The notes beneath the pieces are model-generated. The model was not told the origin of the DNA and did no database searches. It was given only the letters and a program-made list of their open reading frames with translations. A program made the position numbers and the translations under genes. From Candidatus Coatesiibacteriota bacterium (GTDB lineage Bacteria > RBG-13-66-14): DNA of 7,649 nucleotides. The DNA lies in the NCBI GenBank assembly GCA_030631385.1, contig DAOVLG010000067.1:1-7649 (forward strand), read 5' to 3'. Below, one piece after another: positions 1 to 5,808 of this stretch (the first letter of the stretch is position 1; each line of letters begins with the position of its first letter).

Positions 1-55
1 GCTTTAAAACGGCCTACCGCTGTTCTTCTACAACCGGCCAATTGACCGAGGAGTA

Positions 56-1954
56 ATGATGAGAACCGCCACAGCGATCCTGCTCGTCTGTTCCACCGTC
101 GTTTTCGCCATCACCGAGGCGCCCATCTTTTTTTCTGAGATGCAGAGGGCCGACGCAGACAGGCCCAGGGTCGGTCCCGCGCCTCCGGGCGCCACGGAGT
201 ACGACGTGGGCGACGGCCTCCAGCTCTGGAAGTGGAACCTCAGCGGCTATCCAACCCAGGACCTGGTGGATTGCACCATCCGTGGCAAGACGGATCACGG
301 TTACGTCGTGGTGGATGACGAGGTTTGGGGCACGCAGGTAGATCAGACCGACGTCAACCAGATACTCGAGGCCTGGGAGTACTCCTCGATCGGCCCCCGC
401 CCCGACGAGGGCATCTACGAGATAAACACCACGAGCTTCGGACCCTGCCCCGACGAGATAGACGGAGACCCGCGGGTGTTCCTCTTCTACTACGACCTGG
501 ACATCTCCGCCGACGGATTCTGGATGTACTTCGACCAGTACCCGGAAGGCACCCACGAGTGGCACTCAAACGAACGGGAGATAGTCTACCTGAACAGCTC
601 GGATAGAGACCCCGGCGGAGATTACATGATCGCCGTGACGGCCCACGAGTTCGAACACATGCTCCACTGGACCCAGGACCCCAACGAGGACCTCTGGGTT
701 GACGAGGGCTGCGCCGAGCTGGCCATGTTCCTCTACGGGCACCCCGACACCATCAGCGGCTTCAACGGCAACTCGGACAACGATCTCACCAGCTGGGACG
801 GCACCTGGGCCGATTACATCAAGACCTACCTCTGGACGCTGTACCTCTACGAGCACTACGGAGAAGGGGCGCCGAGCCCGAAAGACCTCATCTGGGAGCT
901 GGTCCACGAGCCGGCAAACTCGATCAACGGGGTGAACAACGCCCTGGACACCGTGGATGCCGGAACCACCTTCGAGGAGATTATCCCCGACTGGGTCGCC
1001 GCAAACTACCTCGATCTCGAGGACGAGGACCTCTTCGACGGAAGGTATAGCTACTTCGGTGAGGACCTTCCCGCCTTCACGCCGGCCTCGATCCACAACT
1101 CCTACCCCGCCTCGGGCACCAACAGCCTGAGCCGTTACGCCGGGGAGTACGTCCTCTTCGTCGAGCCGGGTCGCGGTCCCGAGGTGGCGGAGTGGCTCTA
1201 CGGGACCTTCGACGGCCACGACTCGGCCGACTTCGCCGTAGACATCCTCAGAATAGACTCCGATGATGAATCGGCCACCGAGGTCGAGCGCCTGGACCTG
1301 GATTCGGAAAACTGGTCCAGCTTCGACGCCCCCGATTTCCCGCTCCTGCACGACAAGGTGGTCATCTCGACGACGAGGTTCACCTCTGCGGGGCTCGGCA
1401 ACTACGACTACTGGGCCGACGTCAGCGAAACCGGTTTGGATGAGGGTGATTTCAGCGTCACACGGGTGAGCGACGGCGTGCTGGCGGAATGGAGCTGGCC
1501 GGAGGCGCGGACGATCACCCTTCTGCGCAACTCGGGAACCCAGGAGACCCAACTGGTCGAGTTGGATCTCCACGAGGGGCGCTATCTCGACCGGGAGGCC
1601 CCGGCGGAGAGCTGTTCCTATCTCCTCGAGGTAATCGCCCACGGCGGTCTGCGCATACGCATCGGGCCGGTGGAGGTGGGGCCGGTAGAGGGTAGGACGA
1701 CTCAGCTCGGTCTCAGCACGCCCTACCCGTCTCCTTCCCACGGCCGGGTAACCTTCGAGTGCACCGTTCCCGACGTCGAACAGGCCTTTTTCCTCATCCA
1801 CGATATTGCCGGAAGGCGGGTATTGAAAGAAACGGTCTCGGCGGAGGACGGCCTGGTGGTCTGGGACTCCTCCGGCGCGACTCCGGGGGTGTACGTGGCA
1901 ACACTCTCCAGTGAGCGACAGAGCGTCAGCCGGCTGCTCGTCATCTCGCGTTAG
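56..1954 (+). CDS. Secreted HExxH zinc metalloprotease with C-terminal FlgD/Por-type sorting domain
   Basis: Likely an exported peptidase of 632 residues. A signal peptide covers about residues 2-18 (hydrophobic AILLVCSTVVFA, probable cleavage after VFA). The catalytic motif is H197-E-F-E-H201, followed 15 residues later by E217 in WVDEG. That arrangement matches gluzincin-type proteases such as the hyicolysin (M30)-like group, where HExxH and a downstream Glu in an NEG/DEG context bind zinc. Residues 205-330 (WADYIKTYLWTLYLYEHYG, then DWVAANYLD) resemble the helical half of those enzymes. The middle is acidic and beta-rich with no family I can name. From about residue 555 (TPYPSP, HDIAGRRV, WDSSG, PGVYVATL, final LLVISR) it matches FlgD-like/Por-secretion C-terminal domains, which direct proteins through type IX-like systems. 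GAGGAG at 48-53 is only 2 bases from the first ATG but 5 from the second (59), so Met2 may be the true start. The family level (M30-like or M6-like) is uncertain. Confidence 0.8.
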   Translation: MMRTATAILLVCSTVVFAITEAPIFFSEMQRADADRPRVGPAPPGATEYDVGDGLQLWKWNLSGYPTQDLVDCTIRGKTDHGYVVVDDEVWGTQVDQTDVNQILEAWEYSSIGPRPDEGIYEINTTSFGPCPDEIDGDPRVFLFYYDLDISADGFWMYFDQYPEGTHEWHSNEREIVYLNSSDRDPGGDYMIAVTAHEFEHMLHWTQDPNEDLWVDEGCAELAMFLYGHPDTISGFNGNSDNDLTSWDGTWADYIKTYLWTLYLYEHYGEGAPSPKDLIWELVHEPANSINGVNNALDTVDAGTTFEEIIPDWVAANYLDLEDEDLFDGRYSYFGEDLPAFTPASIHNSYPASGTNSLSRYAGEYVLFVEPGRGPEVAEWLYGTFDGHDSADFAVDILRIDSDDESATEVERLDLDSENWSSFDAPDFPLLHDKVVISTTRFTSAGLGNYDYWADVSETGLDEGDFSVTRVSDGVLAEWSWPEARTITLLRNSGTQETQLVELDLHEGRYLDREAPAESCSYLLEVIAHGGLRIRIGPVEVGPVEGRTTQLGLSTPYPSPSHGRVTFECTVPDVEQAFFLIHDIAGRRVLKETVSAEDGLVVWDSSGATPGVYVATLSSERQSVSRLLVISR

Positions 1955-1967
1955 GCGGTCAATCGCA

Positions 1968-1994
1968 GGGCGGGGGCTCTTTACCCCGCCTTAC
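1968..1994 (+). repeat. GC-rich palindrome, degenerate REP-like copy, 3' of the protease gene
   Basis: GGCGGGG (1969-1975) pairs perfectly with CCCCGCC (1984-1990) around an 8-base loop. An outer A-T pair and a G-T wobble extend the stem. It begins about 13 bases after the protease stop. No T-run follows, so it is not a classic intrinsic terminator, although it could act as an mRNA 3' stabiliser. Its layout (GGGCGGGG, 8 bases, CCCCGC, 2 bases, TAC) is the same as that of the palindrome at 4190-4223, which suggests a diverged member of the same repeat family. Read on the minus strand its foot is GTAA rather than GTAG. Confidence 0.5.
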
Positions 1995-2001
1995 GGATAT
2001 A

Positions 2002-2036
2002 CGCCGATGTAGCGCGGCCCTTCCACGGGCCGCCCT
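2002..2036 (-). repeat. REP-like palindrome with GTAG foot, intergenic copy
   Basis: On the plus strand GTAG (2009-2012) is followed by C, then GCGGCCC (2014-2020), a 6-base loop, and GGGCCGC (2027-2033). A C-C mismatch and two further pairs extend the stem outward. Its reverse complement matches 4190-4223 at 25 of 34 positions, counted by eye. Four of the nine differences are two paired, compensatory swaps within the stem. It faces the palindrome at 1968-1994, which gives an inverted pair like a BIME. REP elements are known for a GTAG-type tetranucleotide at the foot of a palindrome; assignment to that class is inference. Confidence 0.6.
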
Positions 2037-2038
2037 AG

Positions 2039-2057
2039 GATAATGACAATCATCGTC
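2039..2057. promoter_or_regulatory. Fur-box-like operator
   Basis: GATAATGACAATCATCGTC agrees with the E. coli Fur consensus GATAATGATAATCATTATC at 16 of 19 positions, and the inner ATGA-CAA-TCAT is palindromic. It lies 156 bases upstream of the prs start and about 80 bases upstream of the proposed promoter, so it is not placed for simple repression of that promoter. It may serve another transcript start, or be chance. Binding is not shown, and Fur relatives (Zur, PerR) use similar sites. Confidence 0.4.
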
Positions 2058-2067
2058 CGGGAGAATG

Positions 2068-2098
2068 AAAAAAAGTGGGATGACAACCGGGTCATCCC
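2068..2098 (-). terminator. Intrinsic-terminator-like hairpin, functional orientation minus strand
   Basis: GGGATGAC (2077-2084) and GTCATCCC (2091-2098) form a perfect 8-bp stem around a 6-base loop. Seven A residues at 2068-2074 become a T7 tract just after the stem on the minus strand, the standard rho-independent arrangement. Plus-strand transcripts have no U-run here. Both flanking genes are on the plus strand, so it would stop antisense transcription coming from prs. As an 8-6-8 inverted repeat it could instead be an operator. Confidence 0.45.
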
Positions 2099-2135
2099 TG
2101 GCTTACAACGAGGGAAAAGGAACCGGCGCAGCCTC

Positions 2136-2162
2136 TTGCGAACGCTGCCGGTGTGTTAAAAT
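2136..2162 (+). promoter_or_regulatory. prs: Probable extended -10 promoter of the prs operon
   Basis: TTGCGA (2136-2141) is a fair -35 element. TAAAAT (2157-2162) is preceded by TG plus one base (2154-2156), giving an extended -10; the -35 spacer is 15 bases, slightly short. Transcription would start near 2169, leaving a leader of about 43 bases. GGGAG (2201-2205) then lies 7 bases ahead of the prs ATG. Confidence 0.45.
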
Positions 2163-2212
2163 AAACCTTCGGCTCGGCAGAACCACGAAAGAAACCCCGC
2201 GGGAGTTTTCCC

Positions 2213-3157
2213 ATGCTCGATCTCTTCCTCTTCTCCGGCAACGCCCACCCCGAACTGGCCTCTGGCATAGCCGCCTATCTGCACACCCCCCTGCGCAAAC
2301 GGGTCCTGGATCGCTTCGCCGACGGCGAGGTACGGGTGGAGATCGGCGAGAACGTCCGCGGTCGCGACTGTTTCGTCATCCAACCCACCTGCGGAACGGC
2401 CGAAGCCACCGTCAACGACAACCTGATGGAGCTGTTGACGATGGTGGACGCCCTGCGCCGGGCCAGCGCGCGCCGTGTCACCGCCGTCGTCCCCTACTTT
2501 GGCTACGCCCGCCAGGATCGCAAGGACACGCCCCGTGTGCCGCTCACGGCCAAGCTGGTCGCCAACCTCCTGACGCGCGCCGGCATTGACCGCCTGCTGA
2601 CCATGGACCTCCACGCCGGCCAGATCCAGGGCTACTTCGACATCCCGGTGGACAACCTCCTGCCCCGGCCCCTCTTCCTGCGCGAACTGGGTAACTTCGA
2701 CTCCAAGGAGCTGGTCATCGTCGCCCCCGACGCCGGCTCGGCTAAGATCAACCGCTCCTACGCCGACCGGCTCCGATCCGGCTTCGCCATCGTAGACAAG
2801 AGCCGTCACTCCACCGACGTCTCCAAGGCGTTGACCCTCATCGGAAAGGTCAAGGACAGGCACTGCTTTATCATTGACGACATCATTTCAACGGGCGGAA
2901 CGATGGTCAACGCCGCGCGGCTGCTCGTAGATCGCGGGGCGAAAAGTGTGCGGGCCGCGGTGACACACGGCGTCTTCGCCGGCAGAGCCTACCAGAAGTT
3001 GGCCGATTCGGTTTTTTCCGAGTTCATTGTGACCGACACCATCCCCCTGCGCCCCGGCACCCCCGGCATCATTCGGACCATCAGCGTAGCCAAGCTCATA
3101 GGCGAGGCCATCCGCCGGACGCATTACGACCTCTCGATCAGCGTTCTCTTTATCTAG
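2213..3157 (+). CDS. prs: Ribose-phosphate pyrophosphokinase (PRPP synthetase)
   Basis: Cytoplasmic enzyme making 5-phosphoribosyl 1-diphosphate from ribose 5-phosphate and ATP for purine, pyrimidine, histidine, tryptophan and NAD synthesis. The length of 314 residues is typical. Visible landmarks in order are FSGNAHPELA (7-16), FADGE (36-40), YFGYARQDRK (95-104), MDLHAGQIQGYFDIPVDN (131-148), the flexible-loop D195-K-S-R198, which keeps the catalytic Lys and Arg of the usual DKRR, the PRPP-binding loop IDDIISTGGT (221-230), and the end SISVLF resembling the family's SxSxLF. Two stretches differ from the common class I form: PDAGSAKINRS (172-182) where PDxGGxxRA is usual, and DKSRHS in place of DKRRP. 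GGGAG at 2201-2205 supports the start. The stop TAG abuts the ATG of the next gene, so it heads a tightly packed operon. Confidence 0.96.
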   Translation: MLDLFLFSGNAHPELASGIAAYLHTPLRKRVLDRFADGEVRVEIGENVRGRDCFVIQPTCGTAEATVNDNLMELLTMVDALRRASARRVTAVVPYFGYARQDRKDTPRVPLTAKLVANLLTRAGIDRLLTMDLHAGQIQGYFDIPVDNLLPRPLFLRELGNFDSKELVIVAPDAGSAKINRSYADRLRSGFAIVDKSRHSTDVSKALTLIGKVKDRHCFIIDDIISTGGTMVNAARLLVDRGAKSVRAAVTHGVFAGRAYQKLADSVFSEFIVTDTIPLRPGTPGIIRTISVAKLIGEAIRRTHYDLSISVLFI

Positions 3158-4096
3158 ATGAAAAGATTTCTCAGCTATACGGTTCCCATCCTCCTCTCGG
3201 CTCTGGCCTGCTCCGACATCGCCCTGGATCCGTTCTGGAGCGAGTACGAGTTGCCGGAAGGACCGGCTCTGGGCCTGCGCGACATCGACTACGACGGCAA
3301 CACGGGCTTCGCCGCGGGCGTGGGCGGTCAGGCCTGGTTCTGCCACCACGGGCAGTGGTCCGAGGACTGGACGCCCGTCCACAGCGGTTTCGACGTGGAG
3401 TTCACCGGCGTTGACGTGAGCGATGGCGGCGATATCTGGGTCTGCGGTGCCGATAGCGATGAAAACGGGCATCTCTATACATATACCTATGATCTGCTCC
3501 AGGACTGGGACGAACACGAACTGGACGGCGCCGCCTTCCTGGCCGACGTGGCCGTGGGAGGTTTTGGTATGATAACCGTGGGCTCCGAGGGTCAGGTTTG
3601 GCGGCGTTGGATAGATTGGGAACTGGTCTGGAACGACAGCGATTATCTCTGGCGGGCGGTAGACCTGCACGCCTCCGGCGAGGTGCTCGTGGTCGGCGGG
3701 AGGATTTCCACCGGCAACGGCGCCTTCCTGCGCTTCCACTACTCCGACGGTGGTTACACCCTGTACGAGACCGCCGGCGGGCGGTTGGAGGATTGCGCCT
3801 TGACGGACTCCAACACCGGCTGGGCCGTGGACGCCGACGGCTACATCTATCGCTACGACTCTGGCACGATGCAGATGGTCGCTGACACCGGCCTTCTTCT
3901 CCGCGGTCTGGCCGTCGAGCCTGACCGCAACGACGCCCTCTGGCTCTGCGGTCCCGGCGGAGCACTGGTTCATTACGCCGACGGCGAATTGGAGTACCAC
4001 GATTCGCCCACCGGCGAGAATCTGCACGATCTGGTGCTGGTCAACTCCGACGAAGGCTGGGCGGCGGCTCAGACTCTCCTCCTCGAATACCGCTGA
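3158..4096 (+). CDS. Putative lipoprotein, seven-repeat beta-propeller-like protein
   Basis: No named family is recognised; 312 residues. The N-terminus (MKRFLSYTVPILLSALAC) is a short positively charged hydrophobic signal ending at C18. A15-L16-A17-C18 can be read as a loose lipobox or as an AxA signal peptidase I site, so lipidation is probable but not certain. After a short linker I see seven repeats of a four-strand-like pattern, each opening with an L/F/W-x-D/G-like step (near residues 40, 82, 128, 165, 210, 248 and 289) and continuing into a G/W-rich strand such as TGFAAGVGGQAWF, DIWVCGAD, NTGWAVDADGYIY or ALWLCGPGGALVHY. The spacing is 37-46 residues. This resembles YCF48/BNR-type propellers, with seven blades expected. 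A scaffold or binding role in the envelope is inference. The ATG directly follows the prs TAG with no clear Shine-Dalgarno, suggesting termination-reinitiation coupling. Its stop overlaps the next start (TGATG). Confidence 0.75.
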   Translation: MKRFLSYTVPILLSALACSDIALDPFWSEYELPEGPALGLRDIDYDGNTGFAAGVGGQAWFCHHGQWSEDWTPVHSGFDVEFTGVDVSDGGDIWVCGADSDENGHLYTYTYDLLQDWDEHELDGAAFLADVAVGGFGMITVGSEGQVWRRWIDWELVWNDSDYLWRAVDLHASGEVLVVGGRISTGNGAFLRFHYSDGGYTLYETAGGRLEDCALTDSNTGWAVDADGYIYRYDSGTMQMVADTGLLLRGLAVEPDRNDALWLCGPGGALVHYADGELEYHDSPTGENLHDLVLVNSDEGWAAAQTLLLEYR

Positions 4097-5808
4097 TGCG
4101 GGACCTGGTTATTGACGTCAACCATCCCCGAGGAGCACGCTGGCCGCCGGCGGATGAGCTCATCGGTTTAGACGACCTCCGGCGAAAGGGGGCGGGGCAT
4201 AGAAGCCCCGCGCTACACCGGGTGCTCCGTTCCGCGGTCTCCTACCCACGCTACCGGCGTATCTACCTGTCATGCTCCGACACCCGGCATGTAAAACCCG
4301 ACCTGTTGTTCGCCTCCCTGGCGTTGGCTGACGAGGTATGGTTCGTGCCGATTACCCAGCCGATCCACCGGATCACCAAGGGCGGCCTCCCCTGGAAACT
4401 ACCACCCCTGCGCAGCCTCCCCTCCCTCATCGCGGCCCGCGAGTTTAGACGAAGCCTCCCGGCCAACCCCCCCCGGGGCACTCCGAGATTGACGGGCGGA
4501 GTGCTACTGTTATCCCATTCATACCCCCCCTCAACGGGGGGGATTCAGACATCAATGGTCAACGCCGCCGAAGGATTCCTGCGGCGCGGACTTCCAGTTC
4601 GCGTCCTCGACAGTTACCGTCTCGGATGGCGCTCCTACGATGCGACGAGCCCCGTCCCGATCCGGCGGGTCTATAACGGTGAGCGATGCCGCCTGAGGGA
4701 GTACCGAAGGCTGGCGCGCCGAGCCGCCGAGGCCACCCGGTTTCTCCCCGGGAAACCACCGTCCCGGCGAGTGGTGGAGCTGATCGCCGGTTTCATCGCC
4801 GCCTGCCCCCCAGGAAAGTCCGCCGCCTTTCTATCCAACTACGAGGCCGCCTGCCGGCTGATAGGCGAAGGCGTTCCAGATACCATCCATGCAGGGTACT
4901 GTCATCCCGACTCGATGGTCGCCATGCTCCTCTCGGCCATCGGTGGGTGGCCGTATCTGATCTACGCCCACGGTACCGAGACTCTGCGTTTCTCCCGCGA
5001 CAAACGTCTTTCAGAATTTTTTCAAAAAAGCTTCACCGGAGCGTCGGCGGTGTTGGCCAACGCGCACTACGCCGCTGAGATCGTAGCGAAGGGACACAAG
5101 GTTTCCAGCGAACGGATCGAGATCATCCACCCCGGCGTGGATTTCGAGCGCTTCGCCGCACAGCCATCGGCCGTTGAACTCGCCGAACTCCGCGAGCGTT
5201 ACAGGCTAAACCCCAACAGCAAGGTGCTCTTCATCGTCGGACGGGTCATACCCCTCAAGGGCTTTGATACGGTTCTTCGCGCCCTACCCACCGTCCTGCG
5301 GAACTTCCCCGAAACGGTACTGCTCCTCGGCGGGGACGGCTTCTACCTGCCCCGGATCCGTGAGATAATCGGAGAGCTGATGTTGGAGAGCTCTGTACGG
5401 CTCCTGGGAAGGGTAGCCGACGACGAACTTGCGACCCATTACCACCTGGCCGATCTCTACGTAATGCCCAGCCGGGATGATCCACCCGGCTCCTTCGAGG
5501 GCTTCGGCATCGTCTACATCGAGGCTGGAGCGGCGGGAACACCGCAGATCGGCGGCCGGTCGGGGGGGGTACCCGACGCGGTGCATGATAATGAAACGGG
5601 CCTGCTCTGCGACCCCCGGGACCCTGACGATCTGGGAAAAAAGATCATCCGCCTGTGGCGCGAAAAGGATCTATTGAAGAAGTTGGGTGCCCAGGCCCGG
5701 AGATGGGCCAGGGAGCTGGACTGGGAACGTGTAGTTGACCGGAAGCTGGCCCTGGACTCAAGGATGCGAGAGGGCGCGGCCACCGGGGAGTGGACCCCTC
5801 CCGGTTAA
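4096..5808 (+). CDS. GT4-family glycosyltransferase with unusual N-terminal extension
   Basis: Retaining GT-B glycosyltransferase, probably transferring a sugar from a nucleotide donor onto an envelope glycan or lipid; donor and acceptor are unknown. The catalytic fold starts near residue 133: VLLLSHSYPPSTGGIQ (136-151) is the N-domain glycine loop and HGTE (292-295) the usual HGxE. IHPGVDFERF (344-353) opens the donor-binding half, followed by VGRVIPLKG (381-389; R383, K388), LLGGDG and the E-x7-E pair E468/E476 in EGFGIVYIE. GVPDAV and GLLCDPRDPDDL close the domain. Residues 1-132 are extra for a GT4. Residues 50-100 look like real protein (RRIYLSCSD, LLFASLALADEVWFVPI) but match nothing I can name. 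Residues 32-42 are encoded by a palindromic repeat. The start is supported by the TGATG overlap with the upstream stop. The gene carries four G/C runs of 7-8 bases. Its stop shares TTAA with the convergent gene. Confidence 0.9.
   Translation: MRDLVIDVNHPRGARWPPADELIGLDDLRRKGAGHRSPALHRVLRSAVSYPRYRRIYLSCSDTRHVKPDLLFASLALADEVWFVPITQPIHRITKGGLPWKLPPLRSLPSLIAAREFRRSLPANPPRGTPRLTGGVLLLSHSYPPSTGGIQTSMVNAAEGFLRRGLPVRVLDSYRLGWRSYDATSPVPIRRVYNGERCRLREYRRLARRAAEATRFLPGKPPSRRVVELIAGFIAACPPGKSAAFLSNYEAACRLIGEGVPDTIHAGYCHPDSMVAMLLSAIGGWPYLIYAHGTETLRFSRDKRLSEFFQKSFTGASAVLANAHYAAEIVAKGHKVSSERIEIIHPGVDFERFAAQPSAVELAELRERYRLNPNSKVLFIVGRVIPLKGFDTVLRALPTVLRNFPETVLLLGGDGFYLPRIREIIGELMLESSVRLLGRVADDELATHYHLADLYVMPSRDDPPGSFEGFGIVYIEAGAAGTPQIGGRSGGVPDAVHDNETGLLCDPRDPDDLGKKIIRLWREKDLLKKLGAQARRWARELDWERVVDRKLALDSRMREGAATGEWTPPG
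4190..4223 (+). repeat. REP-like palindrome inside the glycosyltransferase reading frame
   Basis: GCGGGGC (4192-4198) and GCCCCGC (4205-4211) form a perfect 7-bp stem with loop ATAGAA, followed by GCTACACCGG. On the minus strand this reads GTAG, C, then the palindrome, as at 2002-2036. It encodes about residues 32-42 of the glycosyltransferase (GAGHRSPALHR) in frame. Its tail, GCTACA(C/T)CGG, and outer stem bases are shared with the intergenic copy, while two inner stem pairs are swapped from C-G to G-C. Confidence 0.6.
4524..4542 (+). repeat. C7-TCAAC-G7 perfect hairpin in the glycosyltransferase gene
   Basis: Seven C (4524-4530), loop TCAAC, seven G (4536-4542). It encodes PPSTGG in the nucleotide-sugar enzyme's glycine loop, so the protein constraint partly explains it, but the third-position choices are exactly those that make both runs uninterrupted. 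It could cause polymerase slippage or ribosome pausing. Confidence 0.5.
5783..5804. other. Weak stem-loop at the convergent gene junction
   Basis: CCGGGGAG (5783-5790) pairs with CTCCCGG (5798-5804) with one bulged G and a 7-base loop, just before the shared stop codons. No T-run is present on either strand, so a terminator role is only possible. It is the only structure I see at a junction that has no intergenic space. Confidence 0.2.

Noticed and set aside
1..55. TTAAAA (4-9) and TTGACC (42-47) as promoter elements for the protease
   Set aside because: They are in the wrong order and spacing to form one promoter. The true promoter is probably left of the window.
128..134. T7 run near the start of the protease gene
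   Set aside because: It encodes part of IFFS just after the signal peptide. It is a single short T-run, not enough to claim a phase-variable tract.
566..1801. Long minus-strand open frame of about 411 codons within the protease gene
   Set aside because: Antisense shadow created by GC-rich third positions. Its product has no recognisable motif, while the plus strand encodes a clear signal peptide, HEFEH motif and sorting domain.
2065..2589. Plus-strand open frame starting ATGAAAAAAAGTGGG and running into prs
   Set aside because: It overlaps most of the first third of prs out of frame, and its product is an Arg/Pro-rich shadow. Its start falls in the terminator-like hairpin region.
2888..4027. 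Long minus-strand open frame of about 379 codons across prs and the propeller gene
   Set aside because: It runs through two well-supported plus-strand genes, has no family motifs, and is explained by codon bias.
5019..5034. Slippery-looking run T6-C-A6-G in the glycosyltransferase gene
   Set aside because: The reading frame is CAA AAA AGC, so A-AAA-AAG is not in the zero-frame phase needed for -1 frameshifting, and the downstream frame continues the GT4 fold normally.
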